A stretch of 64,000 nt of DNA, from positions 806,001 to 870,000 of the forward strand of contig NZ_CP182486.1 of NCBI RefSeq assembly GCF_052327305.1, written 5' to 3'. The stretch is from Sphingobium sp052327305. GTDB taxonomy: Bacteria > Pseudomonadota > Alphaproteobacteria > Sphingomonadales > Sphingomonadaceae. Shown in pieces: positions 16,326 through 25,735 of this stretch. The notes under the pieces are model-generated. The model saw only the letters and a list, made by a program, of their open reading frames with translations, did no database searches and was not told where the DNA came from. The position numbers and the translations under genes were made by a program. How positions within the stretch are numbered: position 1 is the first letter of the stretch; every line of letters starts with the position of its first letter.

Positions 16326-19278
16326 GCGGTCGGGAGTATGCCTTCACGTGTTCAATCGCCGGAGCGCGGGTTGCCGAAGCGGGACGTTCGGCTTCCGGCG
16401 CCTCGCCTCGGTCCGCGCCTCGCTTTAGTAAAGAGACGATCCATCGATCGAGGAAGGAGGCTGCCGACTGTGCTCGGCCCGCGATGCGTTCGGCCAGCCC
16501 CTCCCGCTGGTGCTCGGTAGGTTTGGCATATGCAAGTGAACGAAGCATCATGGCCTCCTCCCGAGTGGTCCGTTGCTCATCGCGCAGCTGGTCCCAGCGC
16601 AGCCTATGCTGCGCCCTCCGTCCCCTCACGCTGTCACGATCGATGCGGCCCAGTCCCTGCAGTGAAGACGTCTTCTCGCCCGATCGGTGCTTGAGTTTGT
16701 CGACCAGCCGCTTTGCATCTTCCGTCCAGAGTTGGGCTCCAAAGCGGGCTCGCGTGATGGCCGTGTAGTAGTTCTGCCCTGTGACCAAAGGCGAGTTCAC
16801 CGGCGCCAGCACATAAACCCGATCGTAGGTTTTCGACTGCGCCGAATAGACCGTTTCGCCATAACCATGGTCCCAGTTTCTGTGGCGAGAAAGATCGATG
16901 TCCTGAACTCTGGCGCTCCGGTCCCACCTGATCGTGGCCACCGACCCAGCGAGGCTTTCAACCGTCCCGCGCTCCGCATTTTTGAGGTCAAGCTCCCTGC
17001 TGACCAGGCGCCATTGAATGCGGTCGCCCGCAGCGAGGGAGCGATCCTCCTCATGGAACACGTTGATCTGAGACGCGCGTCCGAGCCGTGGGTCCCACTG
17101 AATGGCCCTGCCATGCCCATCTACAAGATTGACCATCTGCCGCCCGCGAGCATCGCGGCCGACGCTCACGACGCGATACTCCCCGTCGCGCGCGATGCCG
17201 AGCCCCACATTGTCGCGGGAGAATATGACAACTTGGCCGCGAGAAAAGAACCGCGCGAAGTGCTTTTCCTGGTCGCTCATGCCCGATGGTGAGAGGATCG
17301 AAAGTCGGGTCTCCTCCGCCGCGATTGCGCCCTCCATCTTGAGGGCCTCGCGAATTCTTGAGTTCACGAGCAGCCTGGTCGCGTTTTCGAGGACGAGGAT
17401 GTTTGTCTTCGCTCGCTGCTCGGGGGTTAACCTCGTCCAATCGTTGACAAGCGCTTTTGCAAGGTCCTCGCTGCTCGCGCCGCTGGTGACGTGCTCGAGC
17501 GCCTTCAGAGAACCATCGTAATTCTGAAGGCGCGCCAAGCGGACCGCCTGGATGATCCCGTCGTTCTCTTGGCGAACCGGGTCTTTGAGTTCGGCCTTTG
17601 GCATGCCCAGGCGCATCATCAGCCAGAAGGGCTTGCCTTGCTCGATGGCGCCAGTTTGCCGGGTATCGCCCAGCAGGATCAGGCGGGCGCCCGTCGAGCG
17701 GCTGATCTCGAGCAGTCGGAGCGCCTGACGATTACCGAGCTGCCCCGCCTCATCGACTACTAGCACGTGGCTCTCGTCGAGCTTCGCGCCTCCGGTCGCA
17801 AGAAGGCTTGCCACCGTGCGCGAGGCAATGTCGGCCTTTTGGCCGAGCTCACTCGCCGCGGAGGAAGTTGGCGCAAGAGCGATCAGCGTCGGCCCCTCCC
17901 CCACCGCCTCGCGCAGCGCGCCGATGATTGTCGACTTGCCCGAACCGGCGACGCCATGCACCGCGACGACCCGGTGATCGGACGTGCCGATATGGAGGAG
18001 CGCGGTCCTCTGCTCAGGTTTGAGGTGGCGCGCGATCCCGGCATCTCGCAAGGCCTCGACAGGCGCCAGCGGCCGGGCATCGTTCAGTGCCAGTGCCAGC
18101 TGGTCGGAGAGCGCGATCTCGAGACGCGCAGTCCTGCGGGTTGTCCGCCCTCTGATATGAATGTTGTCCCCTGTGCGCTCCTTGGTAGCGAGGAGTTTGG
18201 TCCGTCGCTCATGCTCTTCGACGATAGGACGCACATCGGACAACCGCACCTCTCCGACATGGGAGGCCAATGCTGTCTGCAGCAGTCGCCCGAGATTGTT
18301 AACTGCCTCCTTGCCTTCCGATTGCCTAATGCCAAACAGCATGGCTCGCGCAGCAACCGAGGCTTCGACCTCGATCAGGCGATCTCCTATCTTCTCGGCG
18401 TCAGCGCGGGCTTCTCGCACTGCCTCGGCATGCGGGCCCAGGCGATCCCCCCATTGCTGGTGGAGCTCCTCCATCGTGGCTCTCTGTTTCGGTCCACGCG
18501 TGGCGTAAAAAGATTTCTGGCGTTCTGCCTGCCCGGCCAAGCCATGCTCCCTCGCATGGGCGTCGATCTGCTCGGCCCTGCGGGACATGTGCGCGATCAA
18601 GTCCTTCGGAACGCCTCTGATCTCGAAAAGGCCTCGGCGCGGATCGAAGTCGATGTTGTAACCCCGCTCCCTCAGGAGATGTGCCAGTTCATTGCGATAG
18701 ACTTGTCCGGCCGTCATCTGCTCGGCGAACATCACCCGCGTCTCCAGGCTGACCTTCTTGGCCCGGTCGCCGACGTCAGTGATGTTCATGACGACGACAT
18801 GGGTGTGGAGATGTGGGTCAAGCTCCCGCGATGCATGCTCGGTAAAGCGCGCCCAGACCAGCCGCCCGGTTGTCCTCTCGGTCACCTCGCCATCCACACG
18901 ATGGCGCGTGAGCGCGTGTTCCTCAACATAGGAGAGCGCCGCCGTCACAGCCTTTTCATGGGCTTCGACGACGCGGTCGTCCCCTGCAACCAACGCCATG
19001 ATCGATACCGATTTTGGTGCATTGACCGCAAAATCCCAGCCCGGGTGGTGGTGAATCTCGCCGTCCTTTCGACGCCGGCCGAGCTTTTGCTCTTCGATCT
19101 TGCCGGCAAGCAGCTCCTTGAAAATGGCTGGGTCGACGGCGCCCCGCAAGCCGAGCTCAGCGGCAATCTTGCCGCCCCATTCGGAATGCTCGTTGGAGCC
19201 TTTGGTGTAGTAATCGCCTACCGTATAATAGCGAGCAATGTTGGCGGGTTTGCCCCTGAGGCGGATCGGGTTGATCAT
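16303..19278 (-). CDS. MobF-family relaxase (TrwC/TraI-like)
   Basis: A 991-aa conjugative relaxase-helicase. The N-terminus carries the paired tyrosines Y17-Y18 and Y23-Y24 used for strand transfer, and the three-His metal site in DPHLHTHVV (H156, H158, H160). The helicase half has Walker A GVAGSGKST and Walker B VVDEAGQLG, then SF1 motifs to the C-terminus. It would nick oriT and unwind the transferred strand. Its start overlaps the coupling-protein stop by 4 bp. Length agrees with TrwC (about 970 aa), so it looks intact. Confidence 0.95.
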   Translation of the reverse strand: MINPIRLRGKPANIARYYTVGDYYTKGSNEHSEWGGKIAAELGLRGAVDPAIFKELLAGKIEEQKLGRRRKDGEIHHHPGWDFAVNAPKSVSIMALVAGDDRVVEAHEKAVTAALSYVEEHALTRHRVDGEVTERTTGRLVWARFTEHASRELDPHLHTHVVVMNITDVGDRAKKVSLETRVMFAEQMTAGQVYRNELAHLLRERGYNIDFDPRRGLFEIRGVPKDLIAHMSRRAEQIDAHAREHGLAGQAERQKSFYATRGPKQRATMEELHQQWGDRLGPHAEAVREARADAEKIGDRLIEVEASVAARAMLFGIRQSEGKEAVNNLGRLLQTALASHVGEVRLSDVRPIVEEHERRTKLLATKERTGDNIHIRGRTTRRTARLEIALSDQLALALNDARPLAPVEALRDAGIARHLKPEQRTALLHIGTSDHRVVAVHGVAGSGKSTIIGALREAVGEGPTLIALAPTSSAASELGQKADIASRTVASLLATGGAKLDESHVLVVDEAGQLGNRQALRLLEISRSTGARLILLGDTRQTGAIEQGKPFWLMMRLGMPKAELKDPVRQENDGIIQAVRLARLQNYDGSLKALEHVTSGASSEDLAKALVNDWTRLTPEQRAKTNILVLENATRLLVNSRIREALKMEGAIAAEETRLSILSPSGMSDQEKHFARFFSRGQVVIFSRDNVGLGIARDGEYRVVSVGRDARGRQMVNLVDGHGRAIQWDPRLGRASQINVFHEEDRSLAAGDRIQWRLVSRELDLKNAERGTVESLAGSVATIRWDRSARVQDIDLSRHRNWDHGYGETVYSAQSKTYDRVYVLAPVNSPLVTGQNYYTAITRARFGAQLWTEDAKRLVDKLKHRSGEKTSSLQGLGRIDRDSVRGRRAQHRLRWDQLRDEQRTTREEAMMLRSLAYAKPTEHQREGLAERIAGRAQSAASFLDRWIVSLLKRGADRGEAPEAERPASATRAPAIEHVKAYSRPHGDAHDH

Positions 19279-21323
19279 GCCGGCCTCGCTGGATTGCGGA
19301 CGCCGTCATGTCGGCTGTGCTGCCTCAGACGGAAGCCGGCCGGCTTGCCCAACAGTTCGAGAGGCGGCCTCGGCAGGCTTTGAGGCGGATCACCTCTCAG
19401 ATCGCAAGGCAAAGGAACTGCCTCATTCTCTTCCTGGGTCACCGGATCATCCGCAGCGTCTTCGGGAGAAGATAGCGGAAGCTCGGCCTCCTGCCCTCTC
19501 GCGTTGGATCTCCCTTTTTGGGAGGTGCTGGCCTTCTGTCTTTGCGGAGGCGATGACGACATAGCGACCGAAGGCGCTGGGCCTTCAGGCGCAGGCATGC
19601 GGATTGGCGCTGTCGTCCGCTCTTCGAATGCTTCGCCAAGGGAGCCAACCTTGTTGTAGCTGTCCTCGAACCGGACCACGGGCAAGCTGCGGCCAAACCG
19701 AAGATAGCCCATCAGGTTGGGCAGATTGGTGACCTCGGTATGCATAACCAAAGGCCGCGTGACCTGCATGCGCGAGAGGTTCACGCCGTCCCGCATATCG
19801 TTCACGCCATAGGACATGCCCTCATTGGCTTCGACCTGCTCGACCTGCCCTAAATTTTCGCTGACATGCTTGGCGGTCGGGGTATCGTTCGCGCGCAGCG
19901 CCACCCAGGTTGAGCAATAGCCGGTAATCGCTGCGGCATCCTGAATACCGTAAGTTGCCTCGAGCTGGGGATAGCTCTGGAAACCGAGGATGCCGCACCC
20001 GCCATATTTCCGGGCGCGGGCAAGGAAATCGCCGAGCGAAGGCAAACGCTGGAGCGTCGGCAGTTCGTCGATCACGCAGTAGAGGCGTCGGTTGCGATCA
20101 GGCGTCATGCTCATGATCGCGCTGATCGCAATATCGAGCCACACGGTGATGAGAGGACGCAACGACGGAAGCTGATCCGCCTTCACAGTGATGAAGAGCC
20201 AGCTGTCATCCTTTTCGTTGGCGACCCAATCCCGGATCGAGAAGCCGTCAGTGGTGTCATCGAGATAGGAGAAACTGCGCATCACCGAGGCGAGCTCGGC
20301 CTGAATGCCGGCGCTGGTGCGCTCACCCTCGGTCGAGATGAAGGCGGCCGCATCGGTGCCTGCGGCGAAGGCGGCAAGATCCTTCAGCTTGGAGCGCAGC
20401 AGTGTGTCGAGAAGAACTGAAACGAGGGTGCGTTCCTGCTTCGCCAGCTTCCTCAGAACAGCGACGAGGGTACCGCGCGCAGCCTTGGCCCAGAAGGGGT
20501 CGCCAGTCTTGTCGGGGATCGTGGACTCGGCGATCTGGTCATAGTGATAGTCGCGGGGCACATCGACCCAGGGTGACCAGCAGTCCGCTCGCGCGTCGAG
20601 GGGGTTGAGCAGAACATCGATCCCGGGCCGATAGAATTTTTCCACGAACGTGCCCGCAGTGTCGTAGACGATCGCGCGGCGCTTCTTCTTGCGAATACCG
20701 TCGAGCATCTTGACGATGATGTTGGTCTTGCCGGTGCCCGGCGCGCCGCACAGCAGGATGTGCTCCGGCTCGAAGGCGTCCGGCACATTGACCCCGCCGA
20801 TATTGAAGCTGCCCTTCGAATAACGCCACAGCGCACGGCGGACCTGCCTGACCGTTCCGAACTTGGCGCCGCGGAGGAATTGGTTTGAGCCGAGCCCCCT
20901 CCCCGTTCTCGTGAAATAGAACCAGGCCCATCCCAACATAGCGAGGGCAAACAGACCAGCGAGGAGAGCCCCATGGAGAATATAGGTCTCGAAAGCGGCG
21001 ATTGTCTTGTGCGCGACGCCCGAGTTGATCAATCCCTGAGGCGTGGTCCAATATTGCACGCCCCTCTCGGTCTCGAACAGGATCGGTGTGGCATTGCCGG
21101 GGAGCGTGTCGCCCATGAAGTAGGCTTGCGTCACCTTGAGCATGACGAAGCGCTCATAGTCCGATGACTGTTCAATCGCGTACCAGAGGGTGCCGCCGAT
21201 CCACACCACAACCCCTGCAAGGAGGGTTTGGTAGAAGACCTGCGTGGTCATTCGTACATTGTGGACAATGGCCTGGCCGCCCCTGGTCCAGGAACCGAGC
21301 GTGTCGTGGCGAAAGATGCTCAT
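19275..21323 (-). CDS. traD: Type IV coupling protein (TraD/VirD4-like)
   Basis: A 682-aa membrane ATPase: two transmembrane helices in the first ~140 residues (VVVWIGGTLWYAI; GLFALAMLGWAWFYF), Walker A GAPGTGKTN near residue 195, and Walker B in LYCVIDELPTL followed by GGCGILGFQSYPQL. These features define the pump that brings the relaxase-DNA complex to a secretion channel. The C-terminal ~100 residues are Pro/Ser-rich and poorly conserved. It overlaps the upstream ribbon-helix-helix gene and the downstream relaxase gene by 4 bp each. Confidence 0.95.
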   Translation of the reverse strand: MSIFRHDTLGSWTRGGQAIVHNVRMTTQVFYQTLLAGVVVWIGGTLWYAIEQSSDYERFVMLKVTQAYFMGDTLPGNATPILFETERGVQYWTTPQGLINSGVAHKTIAAFETYILHGALLAGLFALAMLGWAWFYFTRTGRGLGSNQFLRGAKFGTVRQVRRALWRYSKGSFNIGGVNVPDAFEPEHILLCGAPGTGKTNIIVKMLDGIRKKKRRAIVYDTAGTFVEKFYRPGIDVLLNPLDARADCWSPWVDVPRDYHYDQIAESTIPDKTGDPFWAKAARGTLVAVLRKLAKQERTLVSVLLDTLLRSKLKDLAAFAAGTDAAAFISTEGERTSAGIQAELASVMRSFSYLDDTTDGFSIRDWVANEKDDSWLFITVKADQLPSLRPLITVWLDIAISAIMSMTPDRNRRLYCVIDELPTLQRLPSLGDFLARARKYGGCGILGFQSYPQLEATYGIQDAAAITGYCSTWVALRANDTPTAKHVSENLGQVEQVEANEGMSYGVNDMRDGVNLSRMQVTRPLVMHTEVTNLPNLMGYLRFGRSLPVVRFEDSYNKVGSLGEAFEERTTAPIRMPAPEGPAPSVAMSSSPPQRQKASTSQKGRSNARGQEAELPLSSPEDAADDPVTQEENEAVPLPCDLRGDPPQSLPRPPLELLGKPAGFRLRQHSRHDGVRNPARPA

Positions 21324-21622
21324 AGCGTGTCCTGCTCGGGATCAAGCAGCCCCCTTTCGCGGAGAAGGCGCCGCGCCTCGTCCAAACCCTTTTGAAGAAT
21401 TTCAGGCGAGCGCTCGCCCACCGATGTCGCAAGGATAGCCAACGCCTGAATGAGCGTCGCATGGACCTCGTCGAAACGGGCATGATATCCTGATGGATCA
21501 TCCCCTTCGAAGCGCTCGAGAATGTCGCGGCAGAAGGTCGCGGTGCCCAGGCCAGCGTTTCGCGCCTGAACGGACAGGCGCGCATAGAATTCATCGTCTA
21601 TGCGGATGGTGATGCGTGCCAA
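21320..21622 (-). CDS. Ribbon-helix-helix mobilisation protein, TTG start
   Basis: The frame is open to 21754, but the start that fits is a TTG at 21622, 8 bases after a perfect AAGGAG; it begins MARITIRIDDEFYARLSVQA, a classic ribbon-helix-helix strand plus helix. The upstream in-frame residues look untranslated. Such small DNA-binding proteins (TraY/TrwA/MobC type) sit beside oriT and help the relaxase. It is the first gene of the transfer operon and overlaps traD by 4 bp. Confidence 0.8.
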   Translation of the reverse strand: MARITIRIDDEFYARLSVQARNAGLGTATFCRDILERFEGDDPSGYHARFDEVHATLIQALAILATSVGERSPEILQKGLDEARRLLRERGLLDPEQDTL

Positions 21623-21866
21623 GCGGCGGACTCCTTGTCCAGCACGCCAGTGATCATGGTGAAGCAAGGCATTTATAGCCGATTTGCGCTGTGATCTCAA
21701 TGATTTATCGAAACTGCCTGTGGCAGCCAGAAGGTGCCCAGCCGTATCAGTCACTTAGCCGCGAGTGGCACAGGGTCTGGCTGCCGACGGCGGACGATCA
21801 GTGCCGAAACGACTGCCAAGGTGTGCCGCACGAAATCTGCAGAAACACAGGCGATTCACGCGCGCA

Positions 21867-21909
21867 GCACCCGTGCGTGGGGTGCATTACATTTTCGCCC
21901 CTTGGGGCG
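21867..21909. other. Candidate origin of transfer (oriT)
   Basis: Directly upstream of the transfer operon lie two hairpins: GCACCC-N7-GGGTGC (21867-21885) and CGCCCC-TT-GGGGCG (21896-21909), separated by ATTACATTTT. In MobF systems such as R388 the relaxase binds a hairpin just 5' of an AT-rich nick region, which this resembles. The strand and nick position are not known. Confidence 0.45.
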
Positions 21910-22024
21910 TGAGTCCGAGCGTCGCATGAGCTTGCGAATGCGCCAGACCATAGTCTCCGGGGCGGCGCACATAGGGTCGTGCTTCCGCCTTTCCAGTCGA
22001 GCGCGCTACGACTGACGCGCGGCG

Positions 22025-22336
22025 CTAGCTCAACCGCGCTCCGAGCCGCGTCATCAAGTCCATACGTTCATGGAAAATGGCGATAATGATCGCTGGCTCC
22101 TCCGTCCGTGGGAGACAGAAAATATAATGGTGCTCGCAGCGCGCCATTCTGAGGGCCGGGTACAAATCGCTCATATCCTTGAAAGCGCCTTGTCCCGCCA
22201 CGAGCATCTCAATGCCTTCGCGGACTTGGGCGACGTAGATGCGCGCCTGCGGCGCACCCCATTGCTTGCGCGTATGACGGACAATATCGCGCAGATCGGC
22301 TTCCGCCGAGGAAGAAAGGACGTATGTCGGCGTCAA
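22025..22336 (-). CDS. parE: RelE/ParE-type toxin
   Basis: A 103-aa protein with the ParE fold pattern: N-terminal YVLSSSAEADLRDIVRHTRK, central strand HHYIFCLPR, and a C-terminal hydrophobic strand pair (IIIAIFHERMDLMTRL). ParE toxins target gyrase, RelE toxins cleave mRNA; the Arg/Glu distribution cannot decide here. It overlaps the upstream antitoxin gene by 4 bp. It follows the mobilisation block, suggesting plasmid or island maintenance. Confidence 0.9.
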   Translation of the reverse strand: MTPTYVLSSSAEADLRDIVRHTRKQWGAPQARIYVAQVREGIEMLVAGQGAFKDMSDLYPALRMARCEHHYIFCLPRTEEPAIIIAIFHERMDLMTRLGARLS

Positions 22337-22587
22337 GCTTTCCCGTCCTGACCAAGTTCTTCCTCAACGATTGTGTCAAAGCTCTTTTCGGACAGTGCGC
22401 CTTCCAGACTCTCGCCAACCCGCCGCGCCACGAGTGCTTTTAAGTCGTTCCAAGCCTGGTCCTGCTCACCGTCATTCGGGAAAAGGCGCTCGATCGCATA
22501 TTGCTTGATCGACTTGCCCTGCAGCGCGGCCATGGCTTTCAAACTTTGATGCTGCTGGTCCGAGATATCGATGGTCAATCTGCTCAT
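22333..22587 (-). CDS. parD: ParD/CopG-type antitoxin
   Basis: An 84-aa protein starting at an ATG after GGAT-type purines; the frame continues to 22839 with unlikely composition, so I take 22587. Residues 1-40 (MSRLTIDISDQQHQSLKAMA, GKSIKQYAIERLF) form a ribbon-helix-helix DNA-binding domain; the acidic tail (VEEELGQD) should wrap the toxin. Gene order antitoxin then toxin with ATGA overlap is standard, and the antitoxin probably autorepresses the promoter. Confidence 0.88.
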   Translation of the reverse strand: MSRLTIDISDQQHQSLKAMAALQGKSIKQYAIERLFPNDGEQDQAWNDLKALVARRVGESLEGALSEKSFDTIVEEELGQDGKA

Positions 22588-22903
22588 AATTGATCCTTGG
22601 CAATCCGTCTTATCGACATAGCACAAATGTGGGTTTGTGGAAATGTAGTTTGTATCTGGGCGAGCGCGGTCTCTCGCCGCGTCGCGACCAATGATGGGCG
22701 CCCGGAAATTTAAGCCCCCGCAATCCGGTGTGGCCGGGTAGGTGGGCCACCGCACTGAATACGCTCCTTGGGACCATCCAGGCGCCGAAGGCGCGCAGCT
22801 GGAATGCACGCAGCGCGAAAATTGCTCCGAGCTTGCCACTCAGGAAACAAGCAACTGATCAATAGAGATGAGCTGAGAGCGCCGTCCCAGCTCCCAAGAG
22901 GCG
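22588..22903. other. Intergenic stretch, no gene recognised
   Basis: Contains the promoter region of the antitoxin gene. No ORF, repeat or terminator with support. Confidence 0.4.
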
Positions 22904-23407
22904 TTAGCCCTTAGTCAATTGTCCACGCACTGCGCCGCCGGGAAATTCAGCGTTGTGAACGTTGACATAGTAGCTACCCGGATCGGCCAAGATTTTGTCA
23001 GCCATTGACTTGTCGATCGCGACACACGTTTCGGTCGCCGCTTGCGCCTGCAGCGGCACCACTGGTGCCCCAGACTTGCCAGCCTGGCCGGCATGAATAT
23101 GCGCGGCCGTCGGCGCTGCAATCATCGTGCTCGTCAGCGTGTAGCAAAGCTGAGTGTGTCCGGGGTTCAGCCGGGCGGCGAACTCTCCAGCACCGTCTGG
23201 ATCGCCCTTCTGTGCATCGCCTGACCCGTTGAGCGACGCGGACAGCTTGATCCCGCCCATCGAGTCTGACGTCCTGGTCTCGCTACCGCTCTGGGGGGCG
23301 TGGTTGGCGTGACCCGCAGGTGCTTGCTCGGCGGCGCCAGCACTGGCCAGGGACAGCGAAGTCAGCGCCGCAAGAACCGTCGGGACTGCAACGAACGTCG
23401 GTCTCAT
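22904..23407 (-). CDS. Secreted CHRD-domain protein, 167 aa
   Basis: ATG follows AAGGAGAAATCC. A signal peptide (MRPTFVAVPTVLAALTSLSL to about residue 26) precedes a short His/Ser-rich linker and a single CHRD domain: KLSASLNGSGDAQ, ARLNPGHTQLCYTLT, AAHIHAGQAGKSG and YYVNVHNAEFPGGAVRGQL are the usual conserved strands. CHRD domains were named from chordin and occur in bacterial exported proteins of unclear role. Two Cys probably form a disulfide. Confidence 0.9.
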   Translation of the reverse strand: MRPTFVAVPTVLAALTSLSLASAGAAEQAPAGHANHAPQSGSETRTSDSMGGIKLSASLNGSGDAQKGDPDGAGEFAARLNPGHTQLCYTLTSTMIAAPTAAHIHAGQAGKSGAPVVPLQAQAATETCVAIDKSMADKILADPGSYYVNVHNAEFPGGAVRGQLTKG

Positions 23408-23606
23408 TGGATTTCTCCTTGAATGAGCGCGAGGCAGATTTGCCCCGCTATTCCGTTCCGCATCGTGCACCTTCGTCGGCGGACCTGCAAGCCAGCAGCT
23501 AACGCCAACAAAGCCGGTGTTCGCGCGGCCGCAGGCACTCGCTGACACCTGCCGATCGTTCATATGAACGAACCGGCTTCCCAAGGATGTCAGGAAGCCG
23601 GAATTT

Positions 23607-24237
23607 TCAGATTTCGGTCCGTTCAGACAGCGTCAAAGCATCATCGATATCTACGCCAAGATATCGGACGGTATTCTCGATGTTGGTATGGCCGAGCAGG
23701 ATTTGCACTGCCCGAAGGTTACCCGTGGCTTTGTAGATCAGCGCAGCTTTGGTCCGTCGCATCGAGTGTGTGCCATACTCCCGCCTGTCGAGGCCGACCG
23801 TCGAGACCCATCGTCGACGAGGCGCGCATATTGCCGTGTGCTCAAATGACCGAGGTAATCAATCCTGCTTGGGAATACGAAGTCGCGGATCGTCCCGCCG
23901 CGCCGATCAAGCCATGCCTTCAGGCTCTGCGTGCCTCGGACATGATCTCGAATTGCACCGGACGGCCAGTCTTTTGCTGGACGACAGTCGCGCGATCACG
24001 AAATGATCCTGCACTCATCAGGTCGCCGATCCTGATCTTGACCAGATCGCAGCCACGCAATTTGCTGTCGATCGCAAGATCGAACAGAGCCCGATCGCGC
24101 AGGCGTTTGTGTTCGTCGAGATGGAAACGGATTGCCCAGATATCGCGCGGCTTGAGTGGGCGCTTTGGCCCAACATTCTGCCCTGTATTCCAAGGGCGCC
24201 GATCATGTATGGGTGGGTCGAGGTCTGAATGTCCCAT
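23607..24237 (-). pseudogene. Tyrosine recombinase (about 205 aa), two frameshifts
   Basis: Starting at the ATG at 24237, the first frame reads GPKRPLKPRDIWAIRFHLDE through to EARRA and a stop. The continuation lies in a second frame (SLKAWLDRRGGTIRDFVFPS) and then a third (THSMRRTKAAL to LLGHTNIENTVRYLG, with catalytic H-x2-R, H and Y). Shifts fall near 23930 and 23814. Joined, it makes a short integrase family common in sphingomonad islands and plasmids. Either the gene is dead or the sequence has two indel errors. Confidence 0.85.
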
Positions 24238-24355
24238 GGTAGTTCTCCGGTGACCAAAATTGACCGACCGGAAGATATCGGAACATCGCTGTGTTCGGCG
24301 ATTTGAGCCTCGCGACATCTTGCCAAATTTTGCCAAGCCCGCTATATCATAGTCC

Positions 24356-24595
24356 ATGTCAACGATGAACATCTCGCTTCCGGACGCGCTCAAAGCGTTT
24401 GTAGACCAGCAGGTAAACGTGCGTGGTTACGGCACGAGCAGCGAGTATGTGCGGGAGTTGATCCGCAAGGATCAGGACATTCAGCGCCTTCGCGAAATGC
24501 TTTTGGACGGTGCCAGTTCTGCAGCCACCGCGCCAGTCGATGCCGGATATTTCCAAGGCCTTCGTGACCGTGTGACGCAACGCACGGGGGCGTGA
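24356..24595 (+). CDS. parD: ParD-family antitoxin
   Basis: A 79-aa protein: MSTMNISLPDALKAFVDQQV, GYGTSSEYVRELIRKDQD is the typical ParD ribbon-helix-helix with the GxGTxSEYVRELIR signature. The C-terminal part (LDGASSAATAPVDAGYFQGL) is the toxin-neutralising region. The promoter region of ~120 bp upstream abuts the integrase pseudogene, which is divergent. Confidence 0.93.
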   Translation: MSTMNISLPDALKAFVDQQVNVRGYGTSSEYVRELIRKDQDIQRLREMLLDGASSAATAPVDAGYFQGLRDRVTQRTGA

Positions 24596-24918
24596 CTGCC
24601 AAACTGGTCATACCGCGCGCCAAAGCGCGGGAGGATGTCGACCTTGCGGTCGAGCATTACACGCACGAAGCTGGCGCGGATGTGGCCTTTGGCTTCATTG
24701 ATGCTCTTGAACAGACCTATACCTTCATCGGGGAAATGCCAGCGGCAGGATCCCCGAGGTGGTCTCATGAGCTGAACTTACCGGGATTGAGGACCATACG
24801 GCTGAAAGGATTTCCGTGGATCGTTTTCTATCTTGAATTCGAGACCTATGTAGATGTCTGGCGCGTGCTTCATGCCAAACGGGACATGCCGGCTTGGTTG
24901 GCCGATGTAGATGATTAA
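24592..24918 (+). CDS. parE: ParE-family toxin
   Basis: A 108-aa toxin starting at GTG, overlapping the antitoxin stop by 4 bp (GTGA). The pattern AKAREDVDLAVEHYTHEAGA, FIDALEQTYTFIGEMPAAGS, GLRTIRLKGFPWIVFYLE and VWRVLHAKRDMPAWL is that of chromosomal ParE proteins. Family members poison DNA gyrase. Complete at both ends; with the intact antitoxin this is probably a working addiction module. Confidence 0.92.
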   Translation: MTAKLVIPRAKAREDVDLAVEHYTHEAGADVAFGFIDALEQTYTFIGEMPAAGSPRWSHELNLPGLRTIRLKGFPWIVFYLEFETYVDVWRVLHAKRDMPAWLADVDD

Positions 24919-25123
24919 CGCCAACATGGCCGTCGTTCGATCGCCTGATAAAGCTCCCTAAAATCTGCCCTTTGTTTATCAGGCTGTCGTAGCCTGGTCA
25001 TCAATCACACGACGAAATTGAAGGCTCGGTTAATTTGCGGCGCCACGGGCACGACCAAGACGGCGCTGAAAAAAGTTCGACATGGCTCGTGACCGAAATC
25101 ACTCAGCGCGCGAATAAGAGATC

Positions 25124-25735
25124 ATGCGCTCGAACTTCTTCTTGAGATTGATCTCAAGGCCCGCGCCAGGCATGGCGCCGGCCAGCCGCGAGCGTCCGTC
25201 CCGAACCGCGCAGGACGACTGGAGCAGCCTGATGGTTGCGGCGCAGGACGGCCACGGCGGCGCCTATCGGCGCCTGCTCGCCGAGATGTCCGAGTGGCTC
25301 ACGCGCTACTTCCAGCGGCGGTTGCCGCCGGGCGATGTAGATGACGCTGTCCAGGAAACGCTGCTCGCCGTCCATCGGCGACGCCACACTTATGATCCGC
25401 ACTATCCGCTGGGGCCCTGGCTGGCGGCGATCGCCAAGAACAAATGGGTCGACCAGCTACGCAGCCTGTCGCGCCGACCCCTGGAGGAACTACCCGACGC
25501 CATAGCCGTGGATGACCACGAAGCATCTGTGGTCAGCAGCTCGGTCCTCGCAAGCCTGCTTGACGAGCTCCGCCCCGCGCAGGCCCAGGCGATCCTGCTG
25601 GTCAAGGTGCAGGGCTACAGCGTCGAGGAAGCGTCAGGCCAGATCGGCCTCTCCGTCTCCGCCGTGAAGATGAACATCCACCGCGGGCTCGCGCGCCTGA
25701 CGGCCATCATTGAGAAGACCGCCGATGTCGAATGA
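25124..25735 (+). CDS. ECF-type RNA polymerase sigma factor
   Basis: A 203-aa sigma factor. Region 2 spans about residues 35-105 (AYRRLLAEMSEWLTRYFQRR, DVDDAVQETLLAVHRRRHTY, WLAAIAKNKWVDQLR) and region 4 about 145-200 (LRPAQAQAILLVKVQGYSVE, IGLSVSAVKMNIHRGLARL). The spacing without region 3 marks it as group 4. Its stop overlaps the start of an NrsF-type gene, the cognate membrane anti-sigma in Caulobacter SigF systems, so heavy-metal or oxidative stress is a likely trigger by analogy. Confidence 0.93.
   Translation: MRSNFFLRLISRPAPGMAPASRERPSRTAQDDWSSLMVAAQDGHGGAYRRLLAEMSEWLTRYFQRRLPPGDVDDAVQETLLAVHRRRHTYDPHYPLGPWLAAIAKNKWVDQLRSLSRRPLEELPDAIAVDDHEASVVSSSVLASLLDELRPAQAQAILLVKVQGYSVEEASGQIGLSVSAVKMNIHRGLARLTAIIEKTADVE

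Noticed and set aside
17767..19383. 538-codon plus-strand ORF opposite the relaxase gene
   Set aside because: Antisense shadow: high-GC third positions of the relaxase keep the frame open; no domain or ribosome site.
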